A DNA stretch of 64,000 nt from Halopseudomonas phragmitis. Lineage in GTDB: Bacteria; Pseudomonadota; Gammaproteobacteria; Pseudomonadales; Pseudomonadaceae. Every line of letters starts with the position of its first letter. Position 1 is the stretch's first letter. The notes under the pieces were generated by a model that saw only the letters and a list, made by a program, of their open reading frames with translations, was not told where the DNA came from and ran no database searches. Below, piece by piece: positions 42,448-52,124 of the stretch. The stretch covers positions 3,247,501-3,311,500 of the forward strand of contig NZ_CP020100.1 in NCBI RefSeq assembly GCF_002056295.1, written 5' to 3'. Position numbers and translations under genes: made by a program.

Positions 42448-43734
42448 ATGCCCAGATTTAATGGACTGCTCGTCGTTCTGCTTGCGTTACTGGCGCTCAA
42501 GGCCAGCGCGGATGATTTCAGTTACCCCATAAGCAATGCACTTATGGCAACTATCGCCGGCACGCCTCAACGACTCATGGCCCCGGTGCCAAGCGAGTCC
42601 GATGTGCGTCAGCGCGATCTGTCGGTGCGCGTGTTGCCCGAGCGCAACCTGCCACCGACCCTGTCGCAATACCGCGATCTGCATTTCCGTCTGGCCTGGC
42701 AGCAGCAACCGGCCCCGTTGCTGTTTCTGATCGCCGGCACCGGCTCCAGCTATGACAGCCCCCGACTGGATTACCTCAAGCGGGTGTTCTGGCAGGCGGG
42801 CATGCATGTAATAGTGCTGTCCTCACCGACCAATCATGACTTCATCGCCGCCGCCTCACGCAGTGGCCTGCCCGGCTTGGGACGCGAGGATGCCCGCGAC
42901 CTGCACACTGCCATGTCGATGGCTGCCGAAAAGGCCCGCCACGAAGTCGGCCTGCAGGTTACCGAGCACCATGTGGTGGGCTTCAGCCTTGGCGCGCTGA
43001 ATGCTGCCTTTGTCGCCGAACTGGACCAGCGCCTGGGACAGTTCAACTTCAGCCGGGTGTTGCTGCTCAACCCACCCGTGGACCTCTATACCTCGATTCA
43101 GCGGCTGGATTCGCTGGCCCGTACCCGCATTGACGGGGTCAGCGATACGGACAGCTTCTACGAGCATATCTTCGGCAAGCTCTCGCGTTACTTTGCCGAG
43201 AAAGGCGAAACCGACATCGAGGGTGGTCTGTTCTATGGCATCCAGTCATCCGACCAGGCCCTGACCGACCCTGAGCTGGCCATGCTGATTGGCGCGGTAT
43301 TCCGTTTCGCCGCTGCCGACCTCAACTTCATGGCCGATCTGGTGACCGGTGGTGGCCTGTATGCGCCAGCGGACGAGCGACTCAAGGTCAGCACTTCACT
43401 CACTCCCTATCTGCGCCGGGCGCTGTTCTGCGACTTCAGCTGCTACATCGAAACTCAATTGTGGCCGGACTGGAGCAGTCGTAATGCAGACAAAACCATC
43501 GATGACATGGCTTGGCATACAAGCCTTAGAAGCATCGAGAACTTTCTGGCCAGCCATTCCGGCATTGCCGCACTGACCAATGCCGACGATCTGATTCTCA
43601 GCCGTGAAGACTATGACTTTCTGCATCAGACCTTTGGTGAGCGCGCGTTTCTGTTTCCCCGTGGCGGGCATGGTGGCAACCTTCAGCACCAGACCGTGGT
43701 TGAGCGGATGCTGAGCTTCATACAGGGAGAGTAA
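42448..43734 (+). CDS. Exported alpha/beta hydrolase beside mlaA
   Basis: This 428-aa protein has a signal peptide, GLLVVLLALLALKASA, so it acts in the periplasm or outer membrane. The nucleophile elbow is HHVVGFSLGALNA (Ser near residue 182), and GRGGHGGN near the C-terminus, in PRGGHGGNLQHQ, gives the catalytic His. The oxyanion strand is LLFLIAGTGSSYDSP. It starts an operon with mlaA (2-bp gap), which suggests a lipase or esterase role in outer-membrane lipid homeostasis. Confidence 0.75.
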   Translation: MPRFNGLLVVLLALLALKASADDFSYPISNALMATIAGTPQRLMAPVPSESDVRQRDLSVRVLPERNLPPTLSQYRDLHFRLAWQQQPAPLLFLIAGTGSSYDSPRLDYLKRVFWQAGMHVIVLSSPTNHDFIAAASRSGLPGLGREDARDLHTAMSMAAEKARHEVGLQVTEHHVVGFSLGALNAAFVAELDQRLGQFNFSRVLLLNPPVDLYTSIQRLDSLARTRIDGVSDTDSFYEHIFGKLSRYFAEKGETDIEGGLFYGIQSSDQALTDPELAMLIGAVFRFAAADLNFMADLVTGGGLYAPADERLKVSTSLTPYLRRALFCDFSCYIETQLWPDWSSRNADKTIDDMAWHTSLRSIENFLASHSGIAALTNADDLILSREDYDFLHQTFGERAFLFPRGGHGGNLQHQTVVERMLSFIQGE

Positions 43735-43736
43735 CC

Positions 43737-44498
43737 ATGCGAACGACCATAACCCTGGGCCTGACCTGCGCCCTGCTCACCACGCCTGCGTTTGCCAACC
43801 AGGCTCCGCCCTACCATGACCCGCTGGCAGGCCTGGTGATCGATGATCAGGCCGGCCATTACCAGTTCGAGCGCTCCAGCCTGGATGCTCTCAACGTTTA
43901 TGACCCGTTCGAGGGTTTCAACCGGCGCATGTATCGGTTCAACGCCCAGTTCGACCATTACGTCTATCTGCCAACAGTCCGGGCCTACGAAGTCGTAACC
44001 CCGCGCTTTGTGCGCTCGGGAGTACGCAACGTTTTCGCCAACCTGGGGGATGTTCCCAACCTGGCCAACAGCCTGGCTCAGGGCAAGATCGAGAAGAGCA
44101 TGCGTACCACCGCGCGCCTGCTGTTCAACACCATTTTGGGTGGGCTGGGCCTGTTCGATGTGGCCAGCAAGATGGGCCTGCCGCAGGAACCCGAGGATTT
44201 CGGCCAGACTCTGGGCCGCTACGGTGTGCCGCCGGGGCCTTATCTGGTGCTACCGCTGCTGGGGCCTTCGAACCTGCGTGACAGCACCGGGCTGGTGGTG
44301 GACTGGTCAGTGGAAGACGCCATCAACTATCTCGACAGCCACAGCGTGATGAACAATGAGCAGTGGCTCTATGGGCTGTACGCCATTGACCTGCGTTACA
44401 ACAATGACTTTCGCTATGGCGCGCTGGATAGTCCGTTCGAGTACGACCAGATCCGTTACTTGTATCTGAAATTGCGCGAGTTGCAGATCGGGCAGTAG
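43737..44498 (+). CDS. mlaA: MlaA/VacJ-family phospholipid-transport protein
   Basis: This 253-aa protein has the MlaA core: YDPFEGFNRRMYRFN, FVRSGVRNVFANLGDVPNLAN, then DFGQTLGRYGVPPGPYLVLP and GPSNLRDSTG. MlaA forms a ring in the outer membrane that removes misplaced phospholipids from the outer leaflet. The N-terminus (MRTTITLGLTCALLTTPAFA) looks like an ordinary signal peptide and lacks a lipobox cysteine, although most MlaA proteins are lipoproteins. It follows the hydrolase gene by 2 bp. Confidence 0.93.
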   Translation: MRTTITLGLTCALLTTPAFANQAPPYHDPLAGLVIDDQAGHYQFERSSLDALNVYDPFEGFNRRMYRFNAQFDHYVYLPTVRAYEVVTPRFVRSGVRNVFANLGDVPNLANSLAQGKIEKSMRTTARLLFNTILGGLGLFDVASKMGLPQEPEDFGQTLGRYGVPPGPYLVLPLLGPSNLRDSTGLVVDWSVEDAINYLDSHSVMNNEQWLYGLYAIDLRYNNDFRYGALDSPFEYDQIRYLYLKLRELQIGQ

Positions 44499-44532
44499 GT
44501 GTACAGGGGCGTGGTAATTCAGGGGCGACCGG

Positions 44533-44990
44533 TGGATTGCCACGGGCCTGCGGCCCTCGCAATGACGGGTGTAAGGCACACACCTCTGCCCCCTCGCAAC
44601 AAACCCCATCGCCCATCATCATTGCGAGGAACAGGGGGCGGCCATCCGCCGACGTGACAATCCAGGGCGGCCGGTGGATTGCCACGGGCCTACGGCCCTC
44701 GCAATGACGGGGTGTAGGTGACATAGCCCTTGCCTTGGCAATGACGGGTGTAGGTGACATAGCCCCTGCCCTGACAGTGACGGGTGTAGGCTACATAGTC
44801 CCTGCCCTGGCAATGACGGGTGTAGGCCACATAGCCTCTGCCTTGGCAATGACGGGTGTAGGCCACATAGCCCCTGCCTTGGCAATGACAGGGTTTAAGC
44901 CGCAGCCATCGCCCCAAACCTCACAACGATGAGGCACAGACCCATCGCCCCACACCGTCATTGCGAGGGCCGCAGGCCCGTGGCAATCCA
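44533..44990. repeat. REP-like elements filling the gap between mlaA and the YcgN-like gene
   Basis: Two direct copies of TGGATTGCCACGGGCC...CGCAATGACGG lie at 44533-44569 and 44675-44710. An inverted copy lies at 44956-44990. A degenerate inverted form is seen at 44617-44663 (CATTGCGAGGAAC...GACAATCCA). The family also occurs at 12.0 and 53.0 kb. Each unit contains an internal hairpin, GGGCC-TGC-GGCCC. Confidence 0.85.
44711..44890. repeat. Tandem array of five 36-bp units
   Basis: Units begin at 44711, 44747, 44783, 44819 and 44855. The unit starts GGTGTAGGTGACATAGCCCT and ends TGCCTTGGCAATGACG, with a few base changes per copy. The last bases of the unit equal the end of the adjoining REP element (GGCAATGACGG-like), so the array seems to have grown from it. 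Because 36 is a multiple of three the array keeps several frames open, but none looks coding. Confidence 0.92.
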
Positions 44991-44991
44991 G

Positions 44992-45444
44992 TTACCCGAC
45001 CCGAAAAATGATGTGCTCTTCCCAGTCGTCTTCATCCACCGCATCCTCAGCCAGCATCCGTCCGGCCTGGGAAATGCCGGCCTTGTGGACGGCCTTCGGG
45101 TCGCCGCAGACCAGGTGGTGCCAGGGCGGTAACTCTTCGCCTTCGGCCACCAGGCGGTAGGCGCAGGTCGGGGGCAGCCAGGCGAACGACTGTGCATCGG
45201 CCGGGGTCAACTGGATGCAGTCGGGCACGAACTCCCGGCGCTTGGGGTAATTGCTGCACTGGCAGGTCTTGAGATCCAGCAGCTTGCAGGCGATGCGGGT
45301 GTAATAGATTGCCGCCGGATCATCCTCATCCTCGAGCTTCTGCAGGCAGCACAGGCCGCAGCCGTCGCACAGGGACTCCCACTCGTCCTGATCCAGTTCA
45401 TCCAGCCGCTTGCGCTTCCAGAATGGCACCACGGTCATGGCCAT
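44992..45444 (-). CDS. YcgN-family (UPF0260) cysteine-cluster protein
   Basis: This 150-aa cytosolic protein has the cysteine-rich motif [15 protein letters not shown] near residue 25, followed by [14 protein letters not shown] and PDCIQL, PTCAYRL and LVCGDP. The pattern suits a metal or iron-sulfur site in the YkgJ/YcgN group. Function is not established. It starts 1 bp after the stop of the preceding thioredoxin-fold gene, so the two are co-transcribed. Confidence 0.9.
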   Translation of the reverse strand: MAMTVVPFWKRKRLDELDQDEWESLCDGCGLCCLQKLEDEDDPAAIYYTRIACKLLDLKTCQCSNYPKRREFVPDCIQLTPADAQSFAWLPPTCAYRLVAEGEELPPWHHLVCGDPKAVHKAGISQAGRMLAEDAVDEDDWEEHIIFRVG

Positions 45445-45445
45445 C

Positions 45446-45709
45446 TCAACGGCCCTCGCTCAGGACATCGCCCAGCCAGTCCATCACCTGGGCCAGGTCA
45501 AACGGAAAATCCAGCTCGGCGCCGCTGTCTTGTCGCTGAAGCACCGGGATACGCAACTGATAGCGCTGCATCAGTTCATCACTGTCGCTGATATCGACCT
45601 CGCTCACCCGCAAACCGTCGGCAATCAGCGGTTGCAGGATCTGCATGGCGGCCTCACACAGGTGACAGGCCAGCGTGCCATAGAGAGTGACGGGAGGGAG
45701 TTGAGTCAT
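45446..45709 (-). CDS. Glutaredoxin-like (DUF836) protein
   Basis: This 87-aa thioredoxin-fold protein has the active-site motif [16 protein letters not shown] (C-x-x-C). The cis-proline region [11 protein letters not shown] follows. Members of DUF836 are small glutaredoxin-like redox proteins. Its neighbour is the YcgN-like cysteine-cluster gene, which it may serve, although that is inferred. Confidence 0.88.
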   Translation of the reverse strand: MTQLPPVTLYGTLACHLCEAAMQILQPLIADGLRVSEVDISDSDELMQRYQLRIPVLQRQDSGAELDFPFDLAQVMDWLGDVLSEGR

Positions 45710-45793
45710 TGCGGGTCACGGCGGGTCGGGAAACAGCTGGCTATTGTAGCGCCATTTGGGGTATTTACCGACACTTACCCGCTGACTGGCCAA

Positions 45794-45825
45794 AGCCCGG
45801 AAGGAAATAGTCTTCCCTCCGGGCT
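45794..45825 (-). terminator. Terminator of the 5'-nucleotidase-type gene
   Basis: AGCCCGGAAGGAA pairs with TTCCCTCCGGGCT with one bulge, across a 6-nt loop. On the minus strand the hairpin follows the stop codon by about 15 bp and is followed by TTTGG. Confidence 0.65.
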
Positions 45826-45840
45826 GTGCCTCTGACTGAC

Positions 45841-47667
45841 TCAGTTGGCCGGGGTATAGAACTGGGTGGAGTACTCATCCAGCGCCGGCTTGGCCACAGT
45901 GCCGACTTCCAGCATGTAATCGACAAAGGACTGCGCATAATCGAGGAAGGTATCTTCCGCACGGCCATCTTCACTCACAGTACCGAAGGTGACATAGCCA
46001 TCCTGCCCCATGGCGGTAAAGCTGTTGCTTACCACCGTCAGTACGGTGCTGTCGATCAGTGGTTGCCAGTCACCCTCGTTACGAATCCGATACTCGATAT
46101 CGTACAGCCGCTGGCCAGCCGGTCGGTTCATATCGACATACCAGCGCAGACCGGAAGCATAAGGATAGGCACCGGTGGAATTGCTGTGGGCGTACTCCAC
46201 AGCTTCATTGAGCACCTGGCGAATTTCCGCGCCGGTCATTTCCAGATTGGTCAGGGTATTGCCGAACGGCAGCAAGGTGTAGGCATCGCCAATGGTGATG
46301 TCGCCGGCAAAGATATCAATCCGCACACCACCGGAGTTCTGGATGGAGACATCGGCGCCCTTGCTCATGAACAGGAAAGCACTGGCCACCACATTGGGGA
46401 TGTCACCACCACGGTCGGGGTCTTCACCGGTGCAGGTGGTATCGCCGTAAGGCACCCCCGGAATCCGCGCCAGACAAAGGTCTTCGACCGCCAAACCAAT
46501 CACATTGTTGCGAAACTCATCAAGCTGCTCAGAGAAGCTGTTGAGCAGCGCCTGAGCAGCGGGATCCGGTGCAGTCAGGCTGAGCTGTGGGTCGGCATCG
46601 ATAGCTGCTTGCAGTTCAGCCAGGGTATTGCCGGTCAAAGCAGCGTTGCTGCGGGTTGGGTTATCCAGCAACAAATGTGGTACGCCTTCACAGGACACTA
46701 CATTGCCGTCAGCATCCCACTGCACATTCAGTTCGCCAACCACCTTGGAGTACTCCCAGGCCTGGGCAACACAAACCCGGTTGCCGTCGGCATTGGTGAC
46801 CATGGTCGGGTACTCGCCGCCAGCATTCAGGCCGTAGGCATCGAAATCACCCAGCAAGGTGTGAGAGTCACCGCCGATGATCACATCCACACCAGACAGG
46901 TTACGCGCCATGTCCAGGTCGTTCTCATACTGATAATGGGTCAGCAAAATGATCTTGTTGACGCCCTGCTCGGCCAGCTCGTTGATCATCGCCTGGGCCG
47001 TTTCCTGTTCATCCAGAAACTCGGTAGTTGGCAGAGGACTGGAGCTGCCTTGGGTCTTGCCGCGAATATCGATACCGATTATGCCCACCTGCTGGCCGTC
47101 CACTTCGTGAATGTAGTACGGCTTGATGTAATCATCTTCAGCGCTGGGCGCCAGCGGTGTACCAATCTGCGGTTTGACATTGGCAGCCAGTACAGCAGTG
47201 TTGCAGCTACCTGCAGCGAGATAATCGAGGAACTTCACCAGCCCCGCATCGCCCCGGTCAAATTCGTGGTTGCCAAGGGCAAAGGCATCGAAGCAGACCT
47301 CGTTCATCAGGGCTGCGTCAGCCTCACCCTCGAAGGTTGAAAAGTACAAGGTGCCGGTGATGGCATCCCCGGCGTGCAGCTTGAGCACGTTTTCCAGTTC
47401 GGCTTCACGCTCTGCAATTTTGGCCACCACACGCGGGAATCCGCCCAGAGCAAAACTGGTTTCAGCGCCGGCAATGTTAAGACTGATGCTGGTTTCATCC
47501 AGATTGGAATGGTGATCGTTGATATGCAGAATATTCAGCGACAGGGGCTGACCAACATCATTATCGTCGGCATTGCGATTGCTACTGCTACCACTGTTGC
47601 AACCACTCAGCACTATGGCTGAGATTACCGGCACCAGGGCCAGGGAGGCTTTAAGTCTCACAATCAT
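45841..47667 (-). CDS. 5'-nucleotidase / 2',3'-cyclic phosphodiesterase-type lipoprotein
   Basis: This 608-aa exported enzyme has a lipoprotein signal with lipobox IVLSGCNSGSSS, so it is lipid-anchored. The two-metal phosphatase domain is seen in LNILHINDHHSNLDE, KLHAGDAITGT, ALGNHEFDRGD and IGGDSHTLL. The C-terminal substrate domain has NSGGVRIDIFAGDITIGDAY and ends in TVVSNSFTAMGQDGY. UshA-type enzymes dephosphorylate nucleotides outside the inner membrane. ATG 47667 begins the signal peptide; the frame is open 45 codons further upstream. Confidence 0.92.
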   Translation of the reverse strand: MIVRLKASLALVPVISAIVLSGCNSGSSSNRNADDNDVGQPLSLNILHINDHHSNLDETSISLNIAGAETSFALGGFPRVVAKIAEREAELENVLKLHAGDAITGTLYFSTFEGEADAALMNEVCFDAFALGNHEFDRGDAGLVKFLDYLAAGSCNTAVLAANVKPQIGTPLAPSAEDDYIKPYYIHEVDGQQVGIIGIDIRGKTQGSSSPLPTTEFLDEQETAQAMINELAEQGVNKIILLTHYQYENDLDMARNLSGVDVIIGGDSHTLLGDFDAYGLNAGGEYPTMVTNADGNRVCVAQAWEYSKVVGELNVQWDADGNVVSCEGVPHLLLDNPTRSNAALTGNTLAELQAAIDADPQLSLTAPDPAAQALLNSFSEQLDEFRNNVIGLAVEDLCLARIPGVPYGDTTCTGEDPDRGGDIPNVVASAFLFMSKGADVSIQNSGGVRIDIFAGDITIGDAYTLLPFGNTLTNLEMTGAEIRQVLNEAVEYAHSNSTGAYPYASGLRWYVDMNRPAGQRLYDIEYRIRNEGDWQPLIDSTVLTVVSNSFTAMGQDGYVTFGTVSEDGRAEDTFLDYAQSFVDYMLEVGTVAKPALDEYSTQFYTPAN

Positions 47668-47814
47668 GCTCCTTTGAATGAGTACTCGACTCGCAAGCCT
47701 GCCAGCTGTATGTGTCAGTCCAGTGATGTCTGGATGCCGATTTGGTGACTGGGCCTCGCCCTCGACAGCCTTCGGCAGCTGTCGCATACTCGGCTCAACC
47801 ACAGGGAGTCATGC

Positions 47815-49143
47815 ATGGATTGGGAAACACTGCTGTGTCGCGAACGTCTGGGCAAACCGGTTGCCAGTGCCGATGAGTTGGGTCGCACGCCCTTCCACAA
47901 AGATCACGACCGGGTCATTTTCTCCGGCGCCTTCCGCCGGCTGGGCAAGAAAACCCAGGTTCATCCAGTCTCCAGTAACGACCATATCCATACCCGCCTG
48001 ACCCACAGTCTGGAAGTCGGTTGCGTCGGCCGTTCGCTGGGCATGCGGGTAGCCGAGATGCTGCGCGGCCAGTTGCCCGACTGGTGCGAGCCGGCGGATA
48101 TCGGGGTGATCGTCCAGGCCGCCTGCCTGGCCCACGACATCGGCAATCCGCCCTACGGCCATTCCGGTGAAGACGCGATTCGTCACTGGTTCCAGCAGGC
48201 TGCCAGCCAGGGCTGGCTGGACCCGCTCAGTGATGACCAACGCAATGATTTCCTGCACTTCGAGGGCAATGCCCAGGGTTTCCGGGTACTGACCGAGCTG
48301 GAGTACCACCAGTTCGAAGGCGGCATGCGCCTGACCTATGCCACCCTGGGTGCCTATCTCAAATACCCGTGGACCGCCCGACATGCGGAAAACCTGGGCT
48401 ACAAGAAACACAAGTTCGGCTCCTACCAGGCCGAATACCCACTGCTGGTACAGATTGCCGAAAAGCTCGGGCTGCCGGCCCAGGGCGAGCAGTGCTGGAG
48501 CCGCCACCCGCTGGTCTATCTGGTCGAGGCGGCAGACGATATCTGTTACGGCCTGATCGACCTGGAAGACGGCCTGGAAATGGAGCTGCTGGCCTATTCG
48601 GAAGTCGAGCGTCTGCTGCTCGACCTGGTCGGCGATGACCTGCCGGAAACCTACCGACAACTGGGCCCCAAAGACTCAACCCGGCGCAAGCTGGCGATCC
48701 TGCGCGGCAAGGCCATTGAACACTTGGTCAACGCCGCTGCCGAGGCGTTCATTCGTCAGCAGCCGGCGCTGCTCAGTGGCACCCTGCCGGGCGATCTGGT
48801 TGAACATATGCACCCGTTGGCCCGCGACTGCGTGCAAACCGCCAAGGCCATGGCCCGCGAACGGATTTTCCAGGACAAACGCAAGACCCTGCATGAAATC
48901 GGCGCCTACAGCACCCTGGAAACCTTGCTGGACGCCTTCTGCGGTGCGGTCAATGAACTGCATGCCGGCCAGCACCTGAGCTTCAAGCACCGACGCATTC
49001 TGGATTTGATGGGTAATAATGCCCCGCGTGAGGACTGGGACCTGTATCGCAGCTACCTGCGGGTGATCGACTTTATCGCCGGGATGACAGACCTCTACGC
49101 CGCCGATATGGCGGCCCGCATTCGCGGCATCACGCTGGGCTGA
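47815..49143 (+). CDS. dgt: Deoxyguanosinetriphosphate triphosphohydrolase (dGTPase)
   Basis: This 442-aa HD-superfamily enzyme cleaves dNTPs to nucleoside and triphosphate. The metal motif is HTHSLEVG-like, read here as [16 protein letters not shown], followed by [21 protein letters not shown] with the HD pair. [16 protein letters not shown] is the conserved N-terminal nucleotide site. A second His/Glu set occurs around [19 protein letters not shown]. The 3' end overlaps the convergent gene by 14 bp. Confidence 0.95.
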   Translation: MDWETLLCRERLGKPVASADELGRTPFHKDHDRVIFSGAFRRLGKKTQVHPVSSNDHIHTRLTHSLEVGCVGRSLGMRVAEMLRGQLPDWCEPADIGVIVQAACLAHDIGNPPYGHSGEDAIRHWFQQAASQGWLDPLSDDQRNDFLHFEGNAQGFRVLTELEYHQFEGGMRLTYATLGAYLKYPWTARHAENLGYKKHKFGSYQAEYPLLVQIAEKLGLPAQGEQCWSRHPLVYLVEAADDICYGLIDLEDGLEMELLAYSEVERLLLDLVGDDLPETYRQLGPKDSTRRKLAILRGKAIEHLVNAAAEAFIRQQPALLSGTLPGDLVEHMHPLARDCVQTAKAMARERIFQDKRKTLHEIGAYSTLETLLDAFCGAVNELHAGQHLSFKHRRILDLMGNNAPREDWDLYRSYLRVIDFIAGMTDLYAADMAARIRGITLG

Positions 49144-49984
49144 GAACGTTCTGCTGCAGGCGCTCAAGCAGCATGTCGGCCAGCGCCAGTTGGGCGCTGA
49201 TGGTCCGGGTCGCGGTCTGGAAATAGTTCTGCGCGCGCACGAGCGGGCCTTTTTCGCTCTCAAGCAGGTCCTCGATCAATTGCAGCAGCGCATCCAGGCT
49301 GTCTTCGGCCTCGCGCACCGCAGCCGCCATCTGAGTGCGCAGCAACGCATCGCTATACAGCCGGGCCGGCACTCCATAGGCACGCAAGCGTATCTGTTCA
49401 GCCAGGCGCTGCAACTCTTCACGTTGCAATGCACTATTCTGCCGCCGCGCGGCGATACCCGTGCCGATTGCCCGGGCCTGCCCCAGCAATTCAGCATTCT
49501 GCAGCAGCTCCAGCCATAACCCTTCGGTTTGCGGCACCAGATGCCCCAGACAGACCAGGTCCTGCTTGCCGGCCATTTCCTCAATGGTATCGAGCAGTTG
49601 AGCGATCATTCGGTTATGCAGCAACAACACTTGTTCGGCACTGGCTTGCTCGCGCTGGGCATCCACTTCCTGCCAGCCGGCCAGCACATGGTGCCAGCCG
49701 GGATACCAGAACAGGCTGGCCTCATGGACCTTGGCCTGCTTCAGCAAGGCGTCGACCTGCTGGCTGACCGACCAACGCTGAGCCTCCAATCCGGGCTCAC
49801 CGGACATGGAGCCATAGCAAAGGCCCCGGTGGCGCTGGAGTTGTTCGAGCAACAGACGCAACAGGCGGATCTGATCGAGAATCTGGGTATGTTGGCGACG
49901 CGCCAACTGACGGCGACGGAAATAGCTCAACCGGGTCAGCAACAGAACCAACAGGAGCAACGTGACCAAAAACCCCCAAAGCAT
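49130..49984 (-). CDS. Membrane-anchored protein, NIT (nitrate/nitrite-sensing)-like
   Basis: This 284-aa protein has a single N-terminal membrane helix, [20 protein letters not shown], then a long helical region. [19 protein letters not shown] near residue 45 resembles the LQ-x-E/H-R-G motif of NIT-type sensor domains, which usually bind nitrate or nitrite in periplasmic four-helix bundles. Here it is not followed by an output domain, so the protein stands alone. A general function as ligand sensor is inferred. Its 3' end overlaps dgt. Confidence 0.55.
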   Translation of the reverse strand: MLWGFLVTLLLLVLLLTRLSYFRRRQLARRQHTQILDQIRLLRLLLEQLQRHRGLCYGSMSGEPGLEAQRWSVSQQVDALLKQAKVHEASLFWYPGWHHVLAGWQEVDAQREQASAEQVLLLHNRMIAQLLDTIEEMAGKQDLVCLGHLVPQTEGLWLELLQNAELLGQARAIGTGIAARRQNSALQREELQRLAEQIRLRAYGVPARLYSDALLRTQMAAAVREAEDSLDALLQLIEDLLESEKGPLVRAQNYFQTATRTISAQLALADMLLERLQQNVLSPA

Positions 49985-50041
49985 GTGCTTCTCCTGGCTG
50001 ATCTGACGTGGATTGCTCTCAGGGGAGGCGCATGCCGTTGA

Positions 50042-50443
50042 TCAACTTGAGGCTGGGCTGGAACGCCCGGATAACAGCTCAATCCGGTAACCGTCCGGAT
50101 CTTCGACGAAGGCCAGAATACTGGTGCCGTGTTTCATCGGCCCGGCCTCGCGTACCACCTTGCCGCCAGCAGCCTTGATCTGCTCGCAGGCCTTGTAGAC
50201 ATCCTTGACCTCAATGGCGATATGGCCGTAACCACTGCCCAGGTCGTAATGATCGGTATCCCAGTTGTGGGTCAGCTCCAGCACGGCCTGCTCGGCCTCA
50301 TTGCCATAGCCGACAAAGGCCAGCGTAAAGCGCCCTTCCGGGTAGTCTCTGCGTCGCAACAGGGTCATGCCCAGCACTTCGGTATAGAACGCAATGGACT
50401 TCTCCAGGTCGCCAACACGAAGCATGGTGTGAAGTATGCGCAT
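50042..50443 (-). CDS. gloA: Lactoylglutathione lyase (glyoxalase I)
   Basis: This 133-aa metalloenzyme isomerises the methylglyoxal-glutathione adduct. [20 protein letters not shown] carries the first His, [20 protein letters not shown] and [10 protein letters not shown] supply Glu and His, and [10 protein letters not shown] the last Glu. The length and the pattern suit the Ni-dependent bacterial form. Argininosuccinate synthase lies upstream on the same strand, as in P. aeruginosa (gloA1-argG-motY order). ATG 50443 is the family start. Confidence 0.95.
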   Translation of the reverse strand: MRILHTMLRVGDLEKSIAFYTEVLGMTLLRRRDYPEGRFTLAFVGYGNEAEQAVLELTHNWDTDHYDLGSGYGHIAIEVKDVYKACEQIKAAGGKVVREAGPMKHGTSILAFVEDPDGYRIELLSGRSSPASS

Positions 50444-50526
50444 AGTTTCTTCCTCCGAAGGGGCTGGGGCTGGAGACCGCACTCAGCAGTCGTCCAGCCT
50501 TAAGCCTATAGCGGTTCCAACGGCTT

Positions 50527-51744
50527 TTACAGCAGCTTGCGACCCTTGCCTGCGGCGATGCGCATGCGCAGAGCATTGAGCTTGATGAAACCGGCAGCAT
50601 CGGCCTGATCGTACGCGCCGGCATCGTCCTCGAAAGTGGCGATGTTGGCGTCGAACAGCGAGTCATCGGACTTGCGGCCCACGACAATGACGTTGCCCTT
50701 GTACAGCTTCAGGCGCACGACACCGTTCACGTTCAGTTGCGAGGCGTCGATCATTTCCTGCAGCATGACCCGCTCCGGGCTCCACCAGAAGCCGTTGTAG
50801 ATCAGCTCGGCGTATTTGGGCATCAAGCTGTCTTTGAGGTGAGCGACTTCACGATCCAGGGTGATCGACTCGATGGCGCGGTGGCCCTTGAGCATGATGG
50901 TGCCGCCGGGAGTTTCGTAGCAACCGCGCGACTTCATGCCGACGAAGCGGTTTTCAACAATATCCAGACGACCGATGCCGTTCTCGCCGCCGATGCGGTT
51001 CAGCTCAGCCAGTACGGTGGCCGGGCTCAGTTCCTTGCCGTCGATGGCGACGATATCACCGTTGCGGTAGGTCAACTCGATGTAGGTCGGAGTGTCCGGG
51101 GCGTTCTCCGGCGACTTGGTCCAGCGCCACATGTCTTCTTCGTGCTCGGTCCAGGTGTCTTCCAGCACGCCGCCTTCATAGGAGATGTGCAGCAGGTTGG
51201 CATCCATGGAGTACGGCGACTTTTTCTTGCCGTGACGCTCGATCGGAATCGCATGCTTCTCGGCGTAATCCATCAGTTTTTCGCGCGAGAGCAGATCCCA
51301 TTCACGCCAGGGGGCGATAACCTTTACGCCCGGCTTCAGCGCGTAGGCGCCCAGCTCGAAACGAACCTGATCGTTGCCCTTGCCAGTGGCACCGTGGGAA
51401 ATGGCGTCAGCGCCGGTTTCGTTGGCGATTTCAATCAGGCGCTTGGCGATCAGCGGACGGGCAATCGAGGTGCCCAGCAGGTATTCGCCTTCATAGACGG
51501 TATTGGCACGGAACATCGGGAAGACGAAGTCACGCACGAACTCTTCACGCAGGTCATCGATGTAGATTTCCTTGACGCCCATCGCCTGAGCTTTAGCGCG
51601 GGCCGGCTCGACTTCCTCACCCTGACCCAGATCGGCGGTAAAAGTCACCACTTCGCACTGGTAGGTTTCCTGCAACCACTTGAGGATTACCGAGGTATCC
51701 AGGCCGCCCGAATAGGCCAGGACGACTTTCTTCACGTCAGACAT
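50527..51744 (-). CDS. argG: Argininosuccinate synthase
   Basis: This 405-aa enzyme joins citrulline and aspartate with ATP in arginine synthesis. The ATP-pyrophosphatase motif [18 protein letters not shown] is at the N-terminus, followed by [13 protein letters not shown]. The citrulline and aspartate sites are seen in [16 protein letters not shown] and [19 protein letters not shown] (given as two parts, [10 protein letters not shown] and RGCYETPGG). ATG 51744 is the family start; the frame is open 52 codons further, into the repeat element. Confidence 0.97.
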   Translation of the reverse strand: MSDVKKVVLAYSGGLDTSVILKWLQETYQCEVVTFTADLGQGEEVEPARAKAQAMGVKEIYIDDLREEFVRDFVFPMFRANTVYEGEYLLGTSIARPLIAKRLIEIANETGADAISHGATGKGNDQVRFELGAYALKPGVKVIAPWREWDLLSREKLMDYAEKHAIPIERHGKKKSPYSMDANLLHISYEGGVLEDTWTEHEEDMWRWTKSPENAPDTPTYIELTYRNGDIVAIDGKELSPATVLAELNRIGGENGIGRLDIVENRFVGMKSRGCYETPGGTIMLKGHRAIESITLDREVAHLKDSLMPKYAELIYNGFWWSPERVMLQEMIDASQLNVNGVVRLKLYKGNVIVVGRKSDDSLFDANIATFEDDAGAYDQADAAGFIKLNALRMRIAAGKGRKLL

Positions 51745-51807
51745 TGCGCGCTCCATAGGAAGATGACTCCCGCTGCCCGATAGGGCAACGGCCAAAGGCG
51801 CTATTTT

Positions 51808-52072
51808 AGGGCCTGTTGACGTTTCATCACAACCGCGCCGGCACCTGTTTTTGCGCGAGACAAGGAGCGAGATGCGAGGTTTGGTGGGCCAAATAAGCAT
51901 CGAGCAACGCTGTATCGCGCAAAAACAGGCCCGGCCCTTCGGGTTGCGCGGAAAATTTCGCCATGCGTCGTTGTGGGACTTGGCAAGGGAATAACCATTA
52001 CCTGCGTCCCACGCCTAGCCTGGCGAAATTTTTCGCAGCAACGCGGCTTGCGATGAAACGTCAACAGGCCCT
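51808..52072. repeat. 265-bp MITE-like palindromic element
   Basis: The ends are a perfect 21-bp terminal inverted repeat, AGGGCCTGTTGACGTTTCAT+C (51808-51828) and its complement (52052-52072). Inside, CCTGTTTTTGCGCG (51844-51857) pairs with CGCGCAAAAACAGG (51916-51929), and GAAAATTTCGCCA (51951-51963) pairs with TGGCGAAATTTTTC (52021-52034) with one mismatch. No open reading frame of note and no clear target-site duplication were found. It lies between argG and motY. Confidence 0.85.
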
Positions 52073-52124
52073 GGCGTTACAGCGCGAGGATTCACAGGGG
52101 CGCGGGCCACTGGCTAAAGAAACC

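Noticed and set aside
44711..44890. Possible CRISPR array
   Set aside because: The 36-bp units are directly contiguous with no unique spacers, and no cas genes are present.
44619..44932. Open frames of 65-88 codons on both strands across the 36-bp repeats
   Set aside because: A repeat length divisible by three keeps frames open; the products are pure repeats with no ribosome-binding site and occur on both strands.
51808..51900. Extended argG N-terminus to 51900
   Set aside because: The extension lies within the palindromic element; argG homologues begin at [14 protein letters not shown] (51744).
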